64,000 nucleotides of DNA from Clostridium mobile (GCF_018918285.1 NZ_JAHLQF010000003.1:62001-126000), one strand, 5' to 3'. Numbered from the stretch's first letter, positions 27,581-36,903 are shown. Notes: generated by a model not told the origin, from the sequence alone. Numbers and translations are program-made.

Positions 27581-29407
27581 ATGTGCGGAATAGTAGGTTA
27601 TATTGGAAAAAGACAAGCATCTCCAATATTAGTAGAAGGACTATCAAAACTTGAATACAGAGGATATGACTCAGCAGGAGTTGCTATAATTGAAGAGGAT
27701 GAAATTAAAACAACTAAATGCAAGGGAAGACTATTAAATCTAGAAGGAAAACTGTCTAATGATCCTATTAAAGGTAATATTGGAATAGGACATACAAGAT
27801 GGGCTACTCATGGAGAGCCATCAGATAAGAATTCACATCCTCACAGCAATGAAAATGAAAGTATAAGCGTTGTTCACAACGGTATAATAGAAAACTATCT
27901 TCAATTAAGAGAATGGTTGACTTCAAAGGGATATAAATTTGTTTCAGAAACTGATACAGAAGTTATTCCTCATTTAGTAGACTATTATTATAAAGGTGAT
28001 TTATTAAAAGCTGTTATGGCTGCAACTTCAAAAATGGAAGGAAGTTATGCTATAGGGGTAGTATGTAGTAAAGAACCTGATAAGGTAGTTGCAGTAAGAA
28101 AAGATAGCCCATTAATAGTGGGAATCGGTGAAGATGAATATTTTATTGCATCAGATATACCAGCAGTATTGAATCATACAAGAAATGTATACCTTTTAAA
28201 CGATAAAGAATTTGTTCTTATGACTAAAGATGGAGTTAAATTATTTAATGAAGATGGAGAAGGAATAAATAAAGAAGTTTACCATGTAACTTGGAATGCA
28301 GATGCGGCAGAAAAAGGTGGATATGAGCACTTCATGTTAAAAGAAATACATGAACAGCCTAAGGTAATGAGAGATACAATGACTTCAAGAGTAATGTTAG
28401 GTAAAAATATAACTCTTGATGATATAAAAATGACTAAAGAAGAAATACACAATATAAATAAAGTATATATAGTTGCCTGCGGAACTGCATACCATGCCGG
28501 AATAGTTGGAAAATATGTAATAGAAAAATTAGCTAGAATACCTGTAGAGGTTGATATAGCTTCAGAATTTAGATATAGAAATCCAATAGTGGATAAAAAC
28601 ACTTTAATGATAGTAATAAGTCAAAGTGGAGAAACAGCAGATACACTAGCTGCTTTAAGAGAGGCAAAAAGCCAAGGGGCTAGGGTTATAGCAGTAACGA
28701 ATGTAGTTGGAAGCTCAGTTTCTAGAGAAGCTGATGATATACTATACACCTGGGCAGGACCAGAAATAGCTGTTGCATCAACTAAAGCTTATGAAACACA
28801 ACTTGTAGCTATGTATATAATAGGTTTATTCTTTGCAGAAAACAAAGGAACATTAAGCAAAGAAAAAATAGAAGAGCTAAAGGCAGAAATGTTAGCTCTA
28901 CCAGAAAAAGCAGAAGAGTGTTTAAAACACAAAGAAGTAGTTCAGAAGTTTGCATCAAAGACATACATGCATAAAGATATGTTCTTTTTAGGAAGAGGGC
29001 TAGATTATGCAGTAGCTATGGAAGGATCATTAAAGCTTAAGGAAATATCTTATATTCACTCAGAAGCTTATGCTGGAGGGGAATTAAAACATGGTCCTAT
29101 CGCTTTAATTGAAAAGGGAACTATTGTAATAGCTCTTGCAACACAGGAAGATTTATTTGAAAAAATGGTAAGCAATATAAAAGAAGTAAAAACAAGAGGA
29201 GCAAAGGTATTAGCTTTAGCTCTAGAAGGACATGAGGATATAGAAAAAACAGTAGATTCTACTATCTACTTGCCAAAGGTAAATTCATTGTTTACACCAT
29301 TGCTATCAGTAATACCGCTACAGCTATATTCATACTACGCTGCAGTGCAAAAAGGCTGTGACGTTGATAAGCCAAGAAATTTAGCAAAATCAGTTACAGT
29401 AGAATAG
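27581..29407 (+). CDS. glmS: Glucosamine-fructose-6-phosphate aminotransferase (isomerizing)
   Basis: 608 residues. It makes glucosamine-6-phosphate from fructose-6-phosphate and glutamine, the committed step of amino-sugar synthesis. The N-terminal nucleophile Cys (Met-Cys-Gly-Ile-Val-Gly) must directly follow the initiator Met, which fixes the start at 27581; GAAAGGAAG is the ribosome site. The glutaminase domain has GHTRWATHG and VHNGIIENY; two SIS domains follow (SQSGETADTLAAL, EAYAGGELKHGPIA). The end DKPRNLAKSVTVE is typical. It is controlled by the preceding ribozyme. Confidence 0.97.
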   Translation: MCGIVGYIGKRQASPILVEGLSKLEYRGYDSAGVAIIEEDEIKTTKCKGRLLNLEGKLSNDPIKGNIGIGHTRWATHGEPSDKNSHPHSNENESISVVHNGIIENYLQLREWLTSKGYKFVSETDTEVIPHLVDYYYKGDLLKAVMAATSKMEGSYAIGVVCSKEPDKVVAVRKDSPLIVGIGEDEYFIASDIPAVLNHTRNVYLLNDKEFVLMTKDGVKLFNEDGEGINKEVYHVTWNADAAEKGGYEHFMLKEIHEQPKVMRDTMTSRVMLGKNITLDDIKMTKEEIHNINKVYIVACGTAYHAGIVGKYVIEKLARIPVEVDIASEFRYRNPIVDKNTLMIVISQSGETADTLAALREAKSQGARVIAVTNVVGSSVSREADDILYTWAGPEIAVASTKAYETQLVAMYIIGLFFAENKGTLSKEKIEELKAEMLALPEKAEECLKHKEVVQKFASKTYMHKDMFFLGRGLDYAVAMEGSLKLKEISYIHSEAYAGGELKHGPIALIEKGTIVIALATQEDLFEKMVSNIKEVKTRGAKVLALALEGHEDIEKTVDSTIYLPKVNSLFTPLLSVIPLQLYSYYAAVQKGCDVDKPRNLAKSVTVE

Positions 29408-29459
29408 TTGTCCATATTAATTTGAAAAATTTTGTGGATTTGTAAAAAAGTTTAATCGA

Positions 29460-29505
29460 AATCATCTCTTTATGGTAACATATACCATAGAGAGGTGATT
29501 TTTTT
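29460..29505 (+). terminator. Strong intrinsic terminator after glmS
   Basis: An 18-bp stem with two G-T pairs (29460-29477 with 29483-29500), loop ACATA, followed by a T run. The 3' arm also carries the only ribosome-site-like sequence (AGAGGTGA) for the short ORF downstream. Confidence 0.88.
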
Positions 29506-29593
29506 GTCTAAAAGAAAAAGAAATATAAATGAGGATAAAATAAAAAAATATATAATTGATAAAACGTTAGCTAAGAATATAAGCTATGTATAA
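29504..29593 (+). CDS. Possible 29-residue Lys-rich peptide
   Basis: TTG at 29504 opens a 29-codon frame, MSKRKRNINEDKIKKYIID then TLAKNISYV after Lys, preceded by AGAGGTGA with a 6-base spacer. The peptide is basic and helical. The ribosome site is in the 3' arm of the glmS terminator, so translation would require read-through or promotion inside the region. There is no homology I recognise, and it may be chance. Confidence 0.28.
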   Translation: MSKRKRNINEDKIKKYIIDKTLAKNISYV

Positions 29594-29637
29594 TTACTAC
29601 GAGTTAAATGATATTATAGTTACGAGGGGGGATATTA

Positions 29638-31653
29638 ATGAAAATGAATGAAAAAACATATCTAAGTATAGAAGAGGCTATTTCACTACCAACCTTATCA
29701 GGTACAAACATAAGTGATGATGGTAAAAACGTAGCATTTGTCAAGAAGACAGCTAACTGGAAAGAAAATAAATATGGGAATCATGTATGGATATATGAAA
29801 AAGATAAGGGGCAGTGTTACCCATTAACAACTAGGGATATAGAAAGTACGTGCCCATTATGGTCTCCAAATTCTAGAGATATCGCATATCTTAGCCCAGT
29901 TGGTGACGAGGATAATAAGAAAAATCAGATATTTATTAAGTCAATAGATGGTTCTAGTGAGGTTCAAATTACTGATGAAAAAGAAGGGGTAAGTAAATTC
30001 AAATGGGATCCTACTGGCAAGGGTTTTTATTATGTTGCACAGTGTAAAGAATCTGAGGTGATAAAGAAACGTAAGGAACTATATGGAGATTTCCATCATA
30101 TAGGTAAGGAATACCAGAATAATTGTTTATATTACATTGAAATAGAAAAAGTGATACAAAATGATAAATATGAACACCCAGAAAGTTTTGATAGTGCTGG
30201 TAAGGATAAAGATGAACACGAAAATAGCGTTGTTTATCAACTAACTGATGGTAAGGATTTTCATATCCATGAATTTGATATTTCAAATGATGGGAAAAAG
30301 GTTGTATTTATGGCTACACCAAGCCCAAATATGGGAGATTATATTAATGGAGATTTATACATACTAGATATTAAAGCTGGAGAGCTACAAAAGATGAATA
30401 TAGATAAGTTGTTGGGAGGGAGAGTTTGCTTTTCTCCTGAAGGCAGCAAAATATGTTACTCAGCAAGCATAAGGGAGAAGGATTACTATAAGACCCATAT
30501 AGAAGACAGTGCATTAGAGATATATGATATTAATAATGGAGAGGTAATTCAACCTTTAACGGATTTTGATAGTACGGTTATTCCATTACGGTGGACAGCT
30601 AAAGGAATTTTAATTAAATGGCAGAATAAAACTAATTATCTTATTGGGTTGCTATCTGAGGATGGCACTGTGGAAATGTTAAGCGAAAAAGTAAATAGCT
30701 TTATAATGGATGCTTCTATAACAAAGGATGGAAATCATATATCCTATAATAAGGCTATAATAAATGAAACCTTTGAAATCTATTTAGACGATAAAAAGAT
30801 AACGAATGAAAATAGCTTTTTCAAAGGAAAGCTTAAAAGTAAAAAGGAAATAATTTCATGGCAAAGTAGTGATGGCATTGAAATAGAGGGAGTTTTATCA
30901 ACCCCAGTAGAGTTTGACGCAAATAAAAAATATCCCTTATTAGTGGTAATCCATGGTGGCCCGGCTTGGGCATCCTTTCCAATATTTTTAGACTATTTTA
31001 ATGAGAAATATCCTATTGAACAGTTTATCGAAAAAGGATTTATAGTTTTAGAACCAAACTACAGGGGAAGTTCTGGTTATGGTAATGAATTCTTAAAAGC
31101 AAACTATAGAAAACTGGGAATTGGTGACTACAATGATGTTATATCTGGAGTGGATAAACTAGTTGACAAGGGGATTGCAGATAAGGATAGAGTAGGGGTT
31201 ATGGGATGGAGCCAAGGAGGATATATATCAGCTTTCTGTTCTACATATAGTGATAGATTTAAGGCTATTTCAGTGGGAGGTGGAATTAGTGATTGGATTA
31301 CCTATTATGTGAATACAGATATACCTCAATCTATTAGGATTTATTTAGGAGATAATCCATGGAATGATCCAGAGATATATACCAAAACTTCACCAATGAC
31401 ATACATTAAATCAGCCTGCACTCCCACCTTGATCCAACATGGTGAAAAGGATGAAGGGGTTCCAGCTCCAAATGCATATGAGCTATATCAAGGATTAAGG
31501 GATATGGAAGTTGATACAGAATTAATTATATTTAAAGGAATGGCATATAGTTCTGACCAGCCAGGAATTAATGTGGCTATTATGAAGCAGAATTTGATGT
31601 GGTTTTCACACTATATTCTTGGAGAAAGTATGAAAGATTTTAGGGTTTTATGA
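29638..31653 (+). CDS. S9 family (prolyl oligopeptidase-like) peptidase
   Basis: 671 residues: an N-terminal seven-blade propeller of about 400 residues and a C-terminal alpha/beta hydrolase domain. The nucleophile Ser is in GWSQGGYISAF, and VIHGGPAWASF forms the oxyanion region. The catalytic His normally found as Gly-Met-Gly-His near the end is replaced here by Tyr (FKGMAYSSDQPG), so activity or triad geometry is in doubt. No signal peptide, so it is cytosolic, probably an acylaminoacyl- or dipeptidyl-peptidase. GGGGGATA site before the ATG. It stands alone. Confidence 0.86.
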   Translation: MKMNEKTYLSIEEAISLPTLSGTNISDDGKNVAFVKKTANWKENKYGNHVWIYEKDKGQCYPLTTRDIESTCPLWSPNSRDIAYLSPVGDEDNKKNQIFIKSIDGSSEVQITDEKEGVSKFKWDPTGKGFYYVAQCKESEVIKKRKELYGDFHHIGKEYQNNCLYYIEIEKVIQNDKYEHPESFDSAGKDKDEHENSVVYQLTDGKDFHIHEFDISNDGKKVVFMATPSPNMGDYINGDLYILDIKAGELQKMNIDKLLGGRVCFSPEGSKICYSASIREKDYYKTHIEDSALEIYDINNGEVIQPLTDFDSTVIPLRWTAKGILIKWQNKTNYLIGLLSEDGTVEMLSEKVNSFIMDASITKDGNHISYNKAIINETFEIYLDDKKITNENSFFKGKLKSKKEIISWQSSDGIEIEGVLSTPVEFDANKKYPLLVVIHGGPAWASFPIFLDYFNEKYPIEQFIEKGFIVLEPNYRGSSGYGNEFLKANYRKLGIGDYNDVISGVDKLVDKGIADKDRVGVMGWSQGGYISAFCSTYSDRFKAISVGGGISDWITYYVNTDIPQSIRIYLGDNPWNDPEIYTKTSPMTYIKSACTPTLIQHGEKDEGVPAPNAYELYQGLRDMEVDTELIIFKGMAYSSDQPGINVAIMKQNLMWFSHYILGESMKDFRVL

Positions 31654-32108
31654 TTAATAAATGACTTACAATTTTATAGCAACGTTATGGCATTAAGCTC
31701 CCTGTAACTTTGTAGGGGTACGGAAACGATTCGTGAAAAAACTGCAATAGGATAAAAAAAGATATATTAAATAAAATGATCAAACTTTTTTTAACACCTA
31801 CATTATCCACATTGTTGATAAAAAACAATCAGCAATGTGGATTGTTTTTTATTTTCTAGAAATGGATAATATTAAGATATGGAATGAGTTATTAAAAATA
31901 ATAAAAGCATTTAATAGGTTAGAAAAAATATTATTAGGTAAAATAGAAGATATATAATAACATAAGCCACGTAGTTGATTTGATATGCAAAACAAACAAT
32001 ATTTATAATATTACAAAAAAACATCTATTTTTGTAGCGTAGAATACAAAAATAAATTTTATATTTTGGTATTATATAATATAAAAATACAAAGGGGAGAT
32101 TTGATAAA
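31654..32108. other. 455-bp intergenic region with a palindromic repeat copy
   Basis: It contains the hairpin at 31805-31842 (entered separately) and a short segment 31700-31745 with modest GC content (CTCCCTGTAACTTTGTAGGGG) that I cannot match to a known RNA. A 31-codon open frame at 31862-31957 has no ribosome site and is not called. An AAGGGGAG site at the right end belongs to the DUF969 gene. Confidence 0.6.
31805..31850 (+). repeat. Dispersed hairpin repeat, copy 1 (terminator-like, DnaA-box-like arm)
   Basis: ATCCACATTGTTGAT (31805-31819), loop rich in A, ATCAGCAATGTGGAT (31828-31842), one G-T pair, followed by a T run, so it can end S9 peptidase transcription. The left arm overlaps TTATCCACA (31803-31811), a perfect DnaA-box consensus. 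Related hairpins are at 35753-35790 and 55151-55200. Confidence 0.75.
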
Positions 32109-32801
32109 GTGATAAAGTTAATTGGTATTTTAATTATATTAGTAGGTTTTATTATGAAACTAGATACTATTGCAGTTGTTGTTTTTGCAGGAATTGCTAC
32201 GGGGCTTGCATCTGGAATGTCATTTAACGATGTTATGGCCACACTTGGAAGGGCATTTGTAGAAAATAGATATATGTCAATATTTATTATTTCCCTACCT
32301 GTTATAGGACTTTTAGAGAGATATGGTCTTCGTGAAAGAGCAGCTTATTTAATTAGTAAACTTAAGTCTGCAACTGTAGGAAGATTAACATCATTGTATT
32401 TAGTAATAAGAACAGTTGCAGCAATGTTTGGTATAAGAATAGGAGGTCATGTTCAATTTATAAGACCACTTGTATTACCAATGGCAATGGGAGCTGGAGA
32501 AAATAGATATGGAAAAATGAACAAAGAAGATATTGAAACCATAAAAGGTCTTGAAGGTGCTGTTGAAAATTATGGTAATTTCTTTGGCCAGAATTTCTTT
32601 GTTGCATCTAGTGGAGTTCTTTTAATTGTTGGTGTTATGAAGGAACAAGGATATATAGTTGAAGCGGTGGATGTTGCTAAAGCTTCATTGCCTATTGCAT
32701 TAGCTATAATGATTATAGGTACTATACAATTTCTATACTATGATAAAAAATTTGATAAAAAATATAAATCACAACTAAAATCTCAAAATGATAAACAATA
32801 A
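32109..32801 (+). CDS. DUF969 membrane protein, probable transporter component
   Basis: 230 residues with about five hydrophobic segments, e.g. LIGILIILVGFIMKL and IFIISLPVIGLL. DUF969 and DUF979 are always paired and are commonly next to pyrrolidone-carboxyl peptidase, as here, which suggests transport of 5-oxoproline or a related compound; this is inference from neighbourhood. GTG start with AAGGGGAG about 10 bases upstream. The DUF979 gene follows after 17 bases. Confidence 0.82.
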   Translation: MIKLIGILIILVGFIMKLDTIAVVVFAGIATGLASGMSFNDVMATLGRAFVENRYMSIFIISLPVIGLLERYGLRERAAYLISKLKSATVGRLTSLYLVIRTVAAMFGIRIGGHVQFIRPLVLPMAMGAGENRYGKMNKEDIETIKGLEGAVENYGNFFGQNFFVASSGVLLIVGVMKEQGYIVEAVDVAKASLPIALAIMIIGTIQFLYYDKKFDKKYKSQLKSQNDKQ

Positions 32802-32818
32802 GTTAGGAGGGTGAAGTT

Positions 32819-33775
32819 ATGTTAAAAGATTCGTTAACAGAAATAATGTATATTTTAATTGGTATGGTCTGCTTTTTTTCAGTATATGTAACTATAAAAG
32901 ATAAAAACCATTCTTCAAGGCTTCCTACTGCACTTTTCTGGGGCATTTTGGGATTCATCTTCACATTTAGTAGGATTGGACTCCTATGGGGCAATAAAGA
33001 TATATTTATAAATGATATAATCATAGGGTATCTTGTTTTATTAATGTCTATAATTTCAGCACTTAAACTTGTAAAATATAATAAGTTTAGTGAATCATCT
33101 AAAGAATTTAAAGAAAAAAAGGCTAACTTAATAGGAAATAAGATATTTATACCTGCATTAGCCCTTGCAATAGTTGCTTTTATTGTGGCACAATTTTGGA
33201 CAAAACAGATTGGGTCATTTGTAGCTTTAGGAGTTTCAGTTGTAGTTGCCTCAATACTTGGACTTGTAATTACTAAAGGAAAGAGTAGTGAAATGGCTGA
33301 AGATGGTAGGAGACTCCTTGAAATTGTAGGGCCTGTAAGTATTCTTCCACAACTTCTTGCAGCACTTGGTTCTGTTTTCACAGTGGCTGGAGTTGGAGAT
33401 GTAATTGCTAATGGAATAAAGACAGTTATTCCACAGGGAAATATACTTCTTGGAGTTATTGCATATTGTGTGGGAATGGTAGTATTCACTATGATTATGG
33501 GTAATGGGTTTGCAGCATTTGCGGTTATAACTGCAGGTATTGGAGTACCATTTGTATTTGCGCAAGGTGCAAACCCGGCTATAGCTTCAACTCTTGCACT
33601 TAGCGCAGGATTTTGTGGAACACTATTAACTCCTATGGCTGCAAATTTTAATATAGTTCCAACAGCTATACTTGAAATAGAAGATGAAAAATATGGACTT
33701 ATTAAGTATCAAGCTCCAGTAGCAATAGTATTACTTATTATTCATATTATTTTAATGTATTTTTGGGCATTTTAA
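32819..33775 (+). CDS. DUF979 membrane protein, probable transporter component
   Basis: 318 residues with roughly nine to ten transmembrane helices. Gly-rich loops such as GNGFAAFAVITAGIGVPF and LSAGFCGTLLTPMAANFN resemble substrate loops of secondary transporters. AGGAGG ribosome site and ATG start. It is coupled with the DUF969 gene and followed by pcp after 48 bases. Confidence 0.85.
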   Translation: MLKDSLTEIMYILIGMVCFFSVYVTIKDKNHSSRLPTALFWGILGFIFTFSRIGLLWGNKDIFINDIIIGYLVLLMSIISALKLVKYNKFSESSKEFKEKKANLIGNKIFIPALALAIVAFIVAQFWTKQIGSFVALGVSVVVASILGLVITKGKSSEMAEDGRRLLEIVGPVSILPQLLAALGSVFTVAGVGDVIANGIKTVIPQGNILLGVIAYCVGMVVFTMIMGNGFAAFAVITAGIGVPFVFAQGANPAIASTLALSAGFCGTLLTPMAANFNIVPTAILEIEDEKYGLIKYQAPVAIVLLIIHIILMYFWAF

Positions 33776-33823
33776 AACTATAGGAATTTAATTTTCTTTG
33801 GTTATATTTTGGAGGTGAGTGGA

Positions 33824-34465
33824 ATGAAAGTATTAATAACAGGATTTGATCCATTTGGAGGAGAGAAAATAAATCCTTCCTTTGAAGCGGTTAAAAAAAT
33901 TGATGATAAAGTATCAGATGCTGAAGTTATAAAAGCGGAAATACCAACAGTATTTAAAAAGTCCATTGAAGAAGTTGAAAGATTAATTATTAACCATGAA
34001 CCTGATATAGTTATCTGTGTTGGTCAGGCAGGTGGAAGATTTGATATATCAGTTGAAAGAGTAGCAATAAATATTGATGATGCACGTATTGAAGATAATG
34101 AAGGAAACCAACCTGTTGATAAAAAAGTTTTTGAAGATGGAGAGAATGCTTATTTTTCAAACCTACCTATAAAGGCAATGGTATCAGAGATGAGGAGTAA
34201 TAGCATTCCGGCATCTTTGTCTAATACAGCAGGAACTTTTGTTTGTAATCATATAATGTATGGATTACTTTATTTAATCAATAAAAAGCATCCAAATATA
34301 AAAGGCGGGTTTATTCATGTTCCTTATATTGCAGAACAGGTTATAACAAAACCAAATACACCATTTATGGACCTTGATAAAATTGCTGAAGGATTGACAT
34401 TCGCAGTAAAAGCAGCAGTAGAAAATGACAAAGATCTAAATATTACACTAGGAAAAATATGTTAG
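33824..34465 (+). CDS. pcp: Pyroglutamyl peptidase I (pyrrolidone-carboxylate peptidase)
   Basis: 213-residue cysteine peptidase that removes N-terminal 5-oxoproline from peptides. The catalytic triad is visible as Glu78 (VERVAIN), Cys141 ([10 protein letters not shown]) and His165 (GFIHVPYI), and the family start is [14 protein letters not shown] 33824 follows GGAGGTGAG. Its product is the substrate of the PxpABC enzyme encoded 8 kb downstream. It overlaps nothing, and the next gene starts 12 bases later. Confidence 0.95.
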   Translation: MKVLITGFDPFGGEKINPSFEAVKKIDDKVSDAEVIKAEIPTVFKKSIEEVERLIINHEPDIVICVGQAGGRFDISVERVAINIDDARIEDNEGNQPVDKKVFEDGENAYFSNLPIKAMVSEMRSNSIPASLSNTAGTFVCNHIMYGLLYLINKKHPNIKGGFIHVPYIAEQVITKPNTPFMDLDKIAEGLTFAVKAAVENDKDLNITLGKIC

Positions 34466-34476
34466 GTGGTGATTGT

Positions 34477-34899
34477 GTGACAAAAAAAGTTTTTGTTTAT
34501 GGAAGCTTAATGGAGAATTTTTTTAACTATGATAAATATCTTGTAGGAAAGGTATTAAAGAGGCAACCTGCAAAGGTAAGAGGTAAGCTTTATCACTTAG
34601 TTAATAAAGGGTACCCAGCAATGATAAAAGGAAACGATATTGTATATGGTGAATTAATTGAAGTTGCAGATTGGGAAAATAATGTTAAGGATTTAGATGA
34701 CTTAGAGAATTACTATGGAGAAGGAAATCCTAATAATGAGTATAATAGAGTATCAATTGAAGTGGAAATTTTAGAGGATAATTCTAAGGAAGTCGCTTTC
34801 ACATATATGTATAATTGTAAAGAAGAGCAAGAGTTAAAAAATGAATTGTATCTTCCTAACGGAAGTTGGAGAACATATAAAGAAACGTCAGGTAATTAA
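34477..34899 (+). CDS. Gamma-glutamylcyclotransferase-like (AIG2/GGCT family) protein
   Basis: 140 residues. The family substrate loop VFVYGSLM is at the N-terminus, and an acidic residue in LDDLENYYG sits where the catalytic Glu is expected. Such enzymes release 5-oxoproline from gamma-glutamyl peptides or amines, consistent with the adjoining pyroglutamyl peptidase. GTG 34477 has AGGTGGT 6 bases upstream; the upstream ATG 34459 overlaps the pcp stop. The actual substrate is unknown. Confidence 0.82.
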   Translation: MTKKVFVYGSLMENFFNYDKYLVGKVLKRQPAKVRGKLYHLVNKGYPAMIKGNDIVYGELIEVADWENNVKDLDDLENYYGEGNPNNEYNRVSIEVEILEDNSKEVAFTYMYNCKEEQELKNELYLPNGSWRTYKETSGN

Positions 34900-34904
34900 T
34901 TTAT

Positions 34905-34938
34905 ACTGAGCCTAAAGTATTTTAGGTTCAGTTTTTTT
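34905..34938 (+). terminator. Intrinsic terminator after the GGCT-like gene
   Basis: ACTGAGCCTAAA (34905-34916), loop GTAT, TTTAGGTTCAGT (34921-34932) with one G-T, then seven Ts. It ends the DUF969-DUF979-pcp-GGCT unit. Confidence 0.88.
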
Positions 34939-35034
34939 GTATAAACTAGAATTTAATAATTTTAGCTGGAAATATTATTAATACATATGGTAAAATATTA
35001 AACTATTATTTAAAATTATTAGTGAGGCGATATT

Positions 35035-35712
35035 ATGTACGAGAGTTTTTTTGATAACGACAGACAATCATTTATGAGAAATTATTTTTTAAACGAACTT
35101 AGTAAAATGGGCAAAATTGAAAAGTATAAGAAAAATGAAATAATAGATATAGAAGGTAATGTAGGAATAATTGTAAAAGGGGTAGTAAAGCAAAGTATAA
35201 TTAGCGTAAAAGGTGATGAAAAACTATTGTACCTAATAAGACCAGGTGAAGTTTTAGGTGAAATGACATATTTTTGTGGAGGAAAAGATTATATAGTTAC
35301 AATAGCTAAGGAAAATTCCCAGATAGCTATAATTAATAGAGATATTTTGGAAATGGAATTAAGTAAGAATCCAGAAGTTTATAGACACTTTATTCATAGT
35401 ATGACAAGAAAGTTTAGAATAGTAATGCTTCAGCTTACAAACAACATGTTTAATGATTCAATAGGAAAAATCGCAGATGCCCTACTTAGATTGTCGGCTT
35501 GTGCAGAGATTGATTCAAAGGAAAGAATAAGTGTAAATATGATATATACTCATCAAGAGCTAGCTAATAATATCGGATGTTCTAGAATAACAGTCACTAG
35601 ATGTCTAAAAAAATTTCAAGACGAAGGAATTATAAGTTATGAAAATAAAAATATTATAATTAATAAACCAAATGGTTTAAAGGAATATATTAATACAGTT
35701 GTAGAAGAATAA
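35035..35712 (+). CDS. Crp/Fnr-family transcriptional regulator
   Basis: 225 residues: cyclic-nucleotide-binding-like beta barrel (IIVKGVVKQSII, then IRPGEVLGEMTYF) and a C-terminal helix-turn-helix (THQELANNIGCSRITVTRCL). The N-terminal Fe-S cysteines of Fnr are absent, and the cAMP-contact residues are not evident. GAGGCG-type site. It stands alone before a repeat hairpin, and its target is unknown. Confidence 0.88.
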   Translation: MYESFFDNDRQSFMRNYFLNELSKMGKIEKYKKNEIIDIEGNVGIIVKGVVKQSIISVKGDEKLLYLIRPGEVLGEMTYFCGGKDYIVTIAKENSQIAIINRDILEMELSKNPEVYRHFIHSMTRKFRIVMLQLTNNMFNDSIGKIADALLRLSACAEIDSKERISVNMIYTHQELANNIGCSRITVTRCLKKFQDEGIISYENKNIIINKPNGLKEYINTVVEE

Positions 35713-35720
35713 AGTTATGT

Positions 35721-35790
35721 AGAATAGTTATCCACATTGATTTAAAAGATTTATCCCCATTGTTGATAAAAAACAATCATCAATGGGGAT
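35721..35790 (+). repeat. Dispersed hairpin repeat, copy 2
   Basis: ATCCCCATTGTTGAT (35753-35767) with ATCATCAATGGGGAT (35776-35790), one mismatch, and the same AAAAAACA loop as copy 1; base changes in one arm are compensated in the other. A flanking AGAATAGTTATCCACATT (35721-35738) contains a perfect DnaA-box consensus and recurs in altered form at 29401. No T run follows, so it is not simply a terminator. Confidence 0.7.
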
Positions 35791-35932
35791 AATTAAGGAT
35801 TAAAAGATGCTAAACAGGTTATTTTGCTATAATAATAAAGGATGTAAAATACATATGAGGTATAATATTGTTATAAATGATTTGTCATAAGAAAGGCCAG
35901 TTAAAAGCAAATAGAAAAGAGGTGTATAAAAA

Positions 35933-36826
35933 GTGGGACATGATCATAGTCATAATCATAATCATGGAGGACAAAAAAATATAAAAGTCGCATTCCTGTT
36001 AAATTTAACATTTACACTTTTGGAGATAGTGGGGGGATTATGGACAAATAGTATGGCTATTTTATCAGATGCTTTACATGATCTTGGAGATTCGTTATCA
36101 TTGGGCCTTGCATGGTACTTGGAGAGGTATTCAGAAAAAGGGCCAGATGAAAAGTTTTCTTTTGGATATGCCAGATTCTCATTATTGGCAGCATTAATAA
36201 ACAGTTTAATATTAGTAGGTGGTTCTGTTCTTATTTTAGCAAAATCAATACCTAGAATATTTCAACCTGAGGACGTAAGTCCGAAGGGGATGTTGGTATT
36301 TGCAATAATAGGAATAATAATAAACGGAATAGCTGTTATAAGATTAAAAAAAGGTACTTCATTAAATGAGAAAGTAGTTTCTTGGCATTTAATGGAGGAT
36401 GTGCTAGGTTGGGTAGTTATATTCATCGCTAGTATTGTACTTATGATTGTAAATATTCCTGTACTTGATCCACTCCTATCAGTTTTGATTACCATATATG
36501 TATTATATAATGTAGTGAAAAATTTAAAGGATATATTAAATGTATTTTTACAAGGAGTACCAAAAAATTTATCAATTAATGAGATTGAAAAAGAAATTTT
36601 AGAAAAAACCAAGGTGTTATCTGTGCATCATACACATATTTGGTCTTTGGAAGGGGAAAAAAATTTGCTAAGTACTCACATAATTGTAGGTGATGAAATA
36701 GAACGGGAAGAGATTATTTCAATAAAGAATAATGTTAGAGAATTAATGAAGAAAAAAGGAATAGAACATGTTACTATTGAAATTGATTTTGAAAGCCAAG
36801 ATTGTGAAGATCAGTTTTGTAATTAG
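35933..36826 (+). CDS. Cation diffusion facilitator (Zn/Co/Cd efflux), CzcD/ZitB-like
   Basis: 297 residues with six transmembrane helices, a His-rich N-terminus (MGHDHSHNHNHGG) and a C-terminal cytoplasmic domain with HHTHIWSLEG. The metal site residues lie in LSDALHDLGDSLSLG and SWHLMEDVLGW (H-x3-D pattern). It exports divalent metal in exchange for protons. GTG start with AGAGGTG. An isolated gene, followed by a terminator. Confidence 0.93.
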   Translation: MGHDHSHNHNHGGQKNIKVAFLLNLTFTLLEIVGGLWTNSMAILSDALHDLGDSLSLGLAWYLERYSEKGPDEKFSFGYARFSLLAALINSLILVGGSVLILAKSIPRIFQPEDVSPKGMLVFAIIGIIINGIAVIRLKKGTSLNEKVVSWHLMEDVLGWVVIFIASIVLMIVNIPVLDPLLSVLITIYVLYNVVKNLKDILNVFLQGVPKNLSINEIEKEILEKTKVLSVHHTHIWSLEGEKNLLSTHIIVGDEIEREEIISIKNNVRELMKKKGIEHVTIEIDFESQDCEDQFCN

Positions 36827-36872
36827 TTCTACAATTATAGAAATATAAAAATAGTAATGGATGATAGAAAAA

Positions 36873-36903
36873 ACGTGAGCAAAATTTGCTCGCGTTTTAT
36901 TTA
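36873..36903. terminator. Terminator between the convergent efflux and ArsR genes
   Basis: ACGTGAGCAAA and TTTGCTCGCGT (36873-36883 and 36885-36895) pair with one G-T; a T-rich tract follows on the plus strand. Confidence 0.78.

Noticed and set aside
31690-31760. Possible riboswitch with CTCCCTGTAACTTTGTAGGGG and ACGGAAACGATTCGTG
   Set aside because: Only four to six weak pairs, no known aptamer core, and the segment is not directly before a gene start.
31862-31957. 31-codon open frame in the 31654-32108 gap
   Set aside because: No ribosome site before the ATG and no recognisable composition; probably chance in AT-rich DNA.
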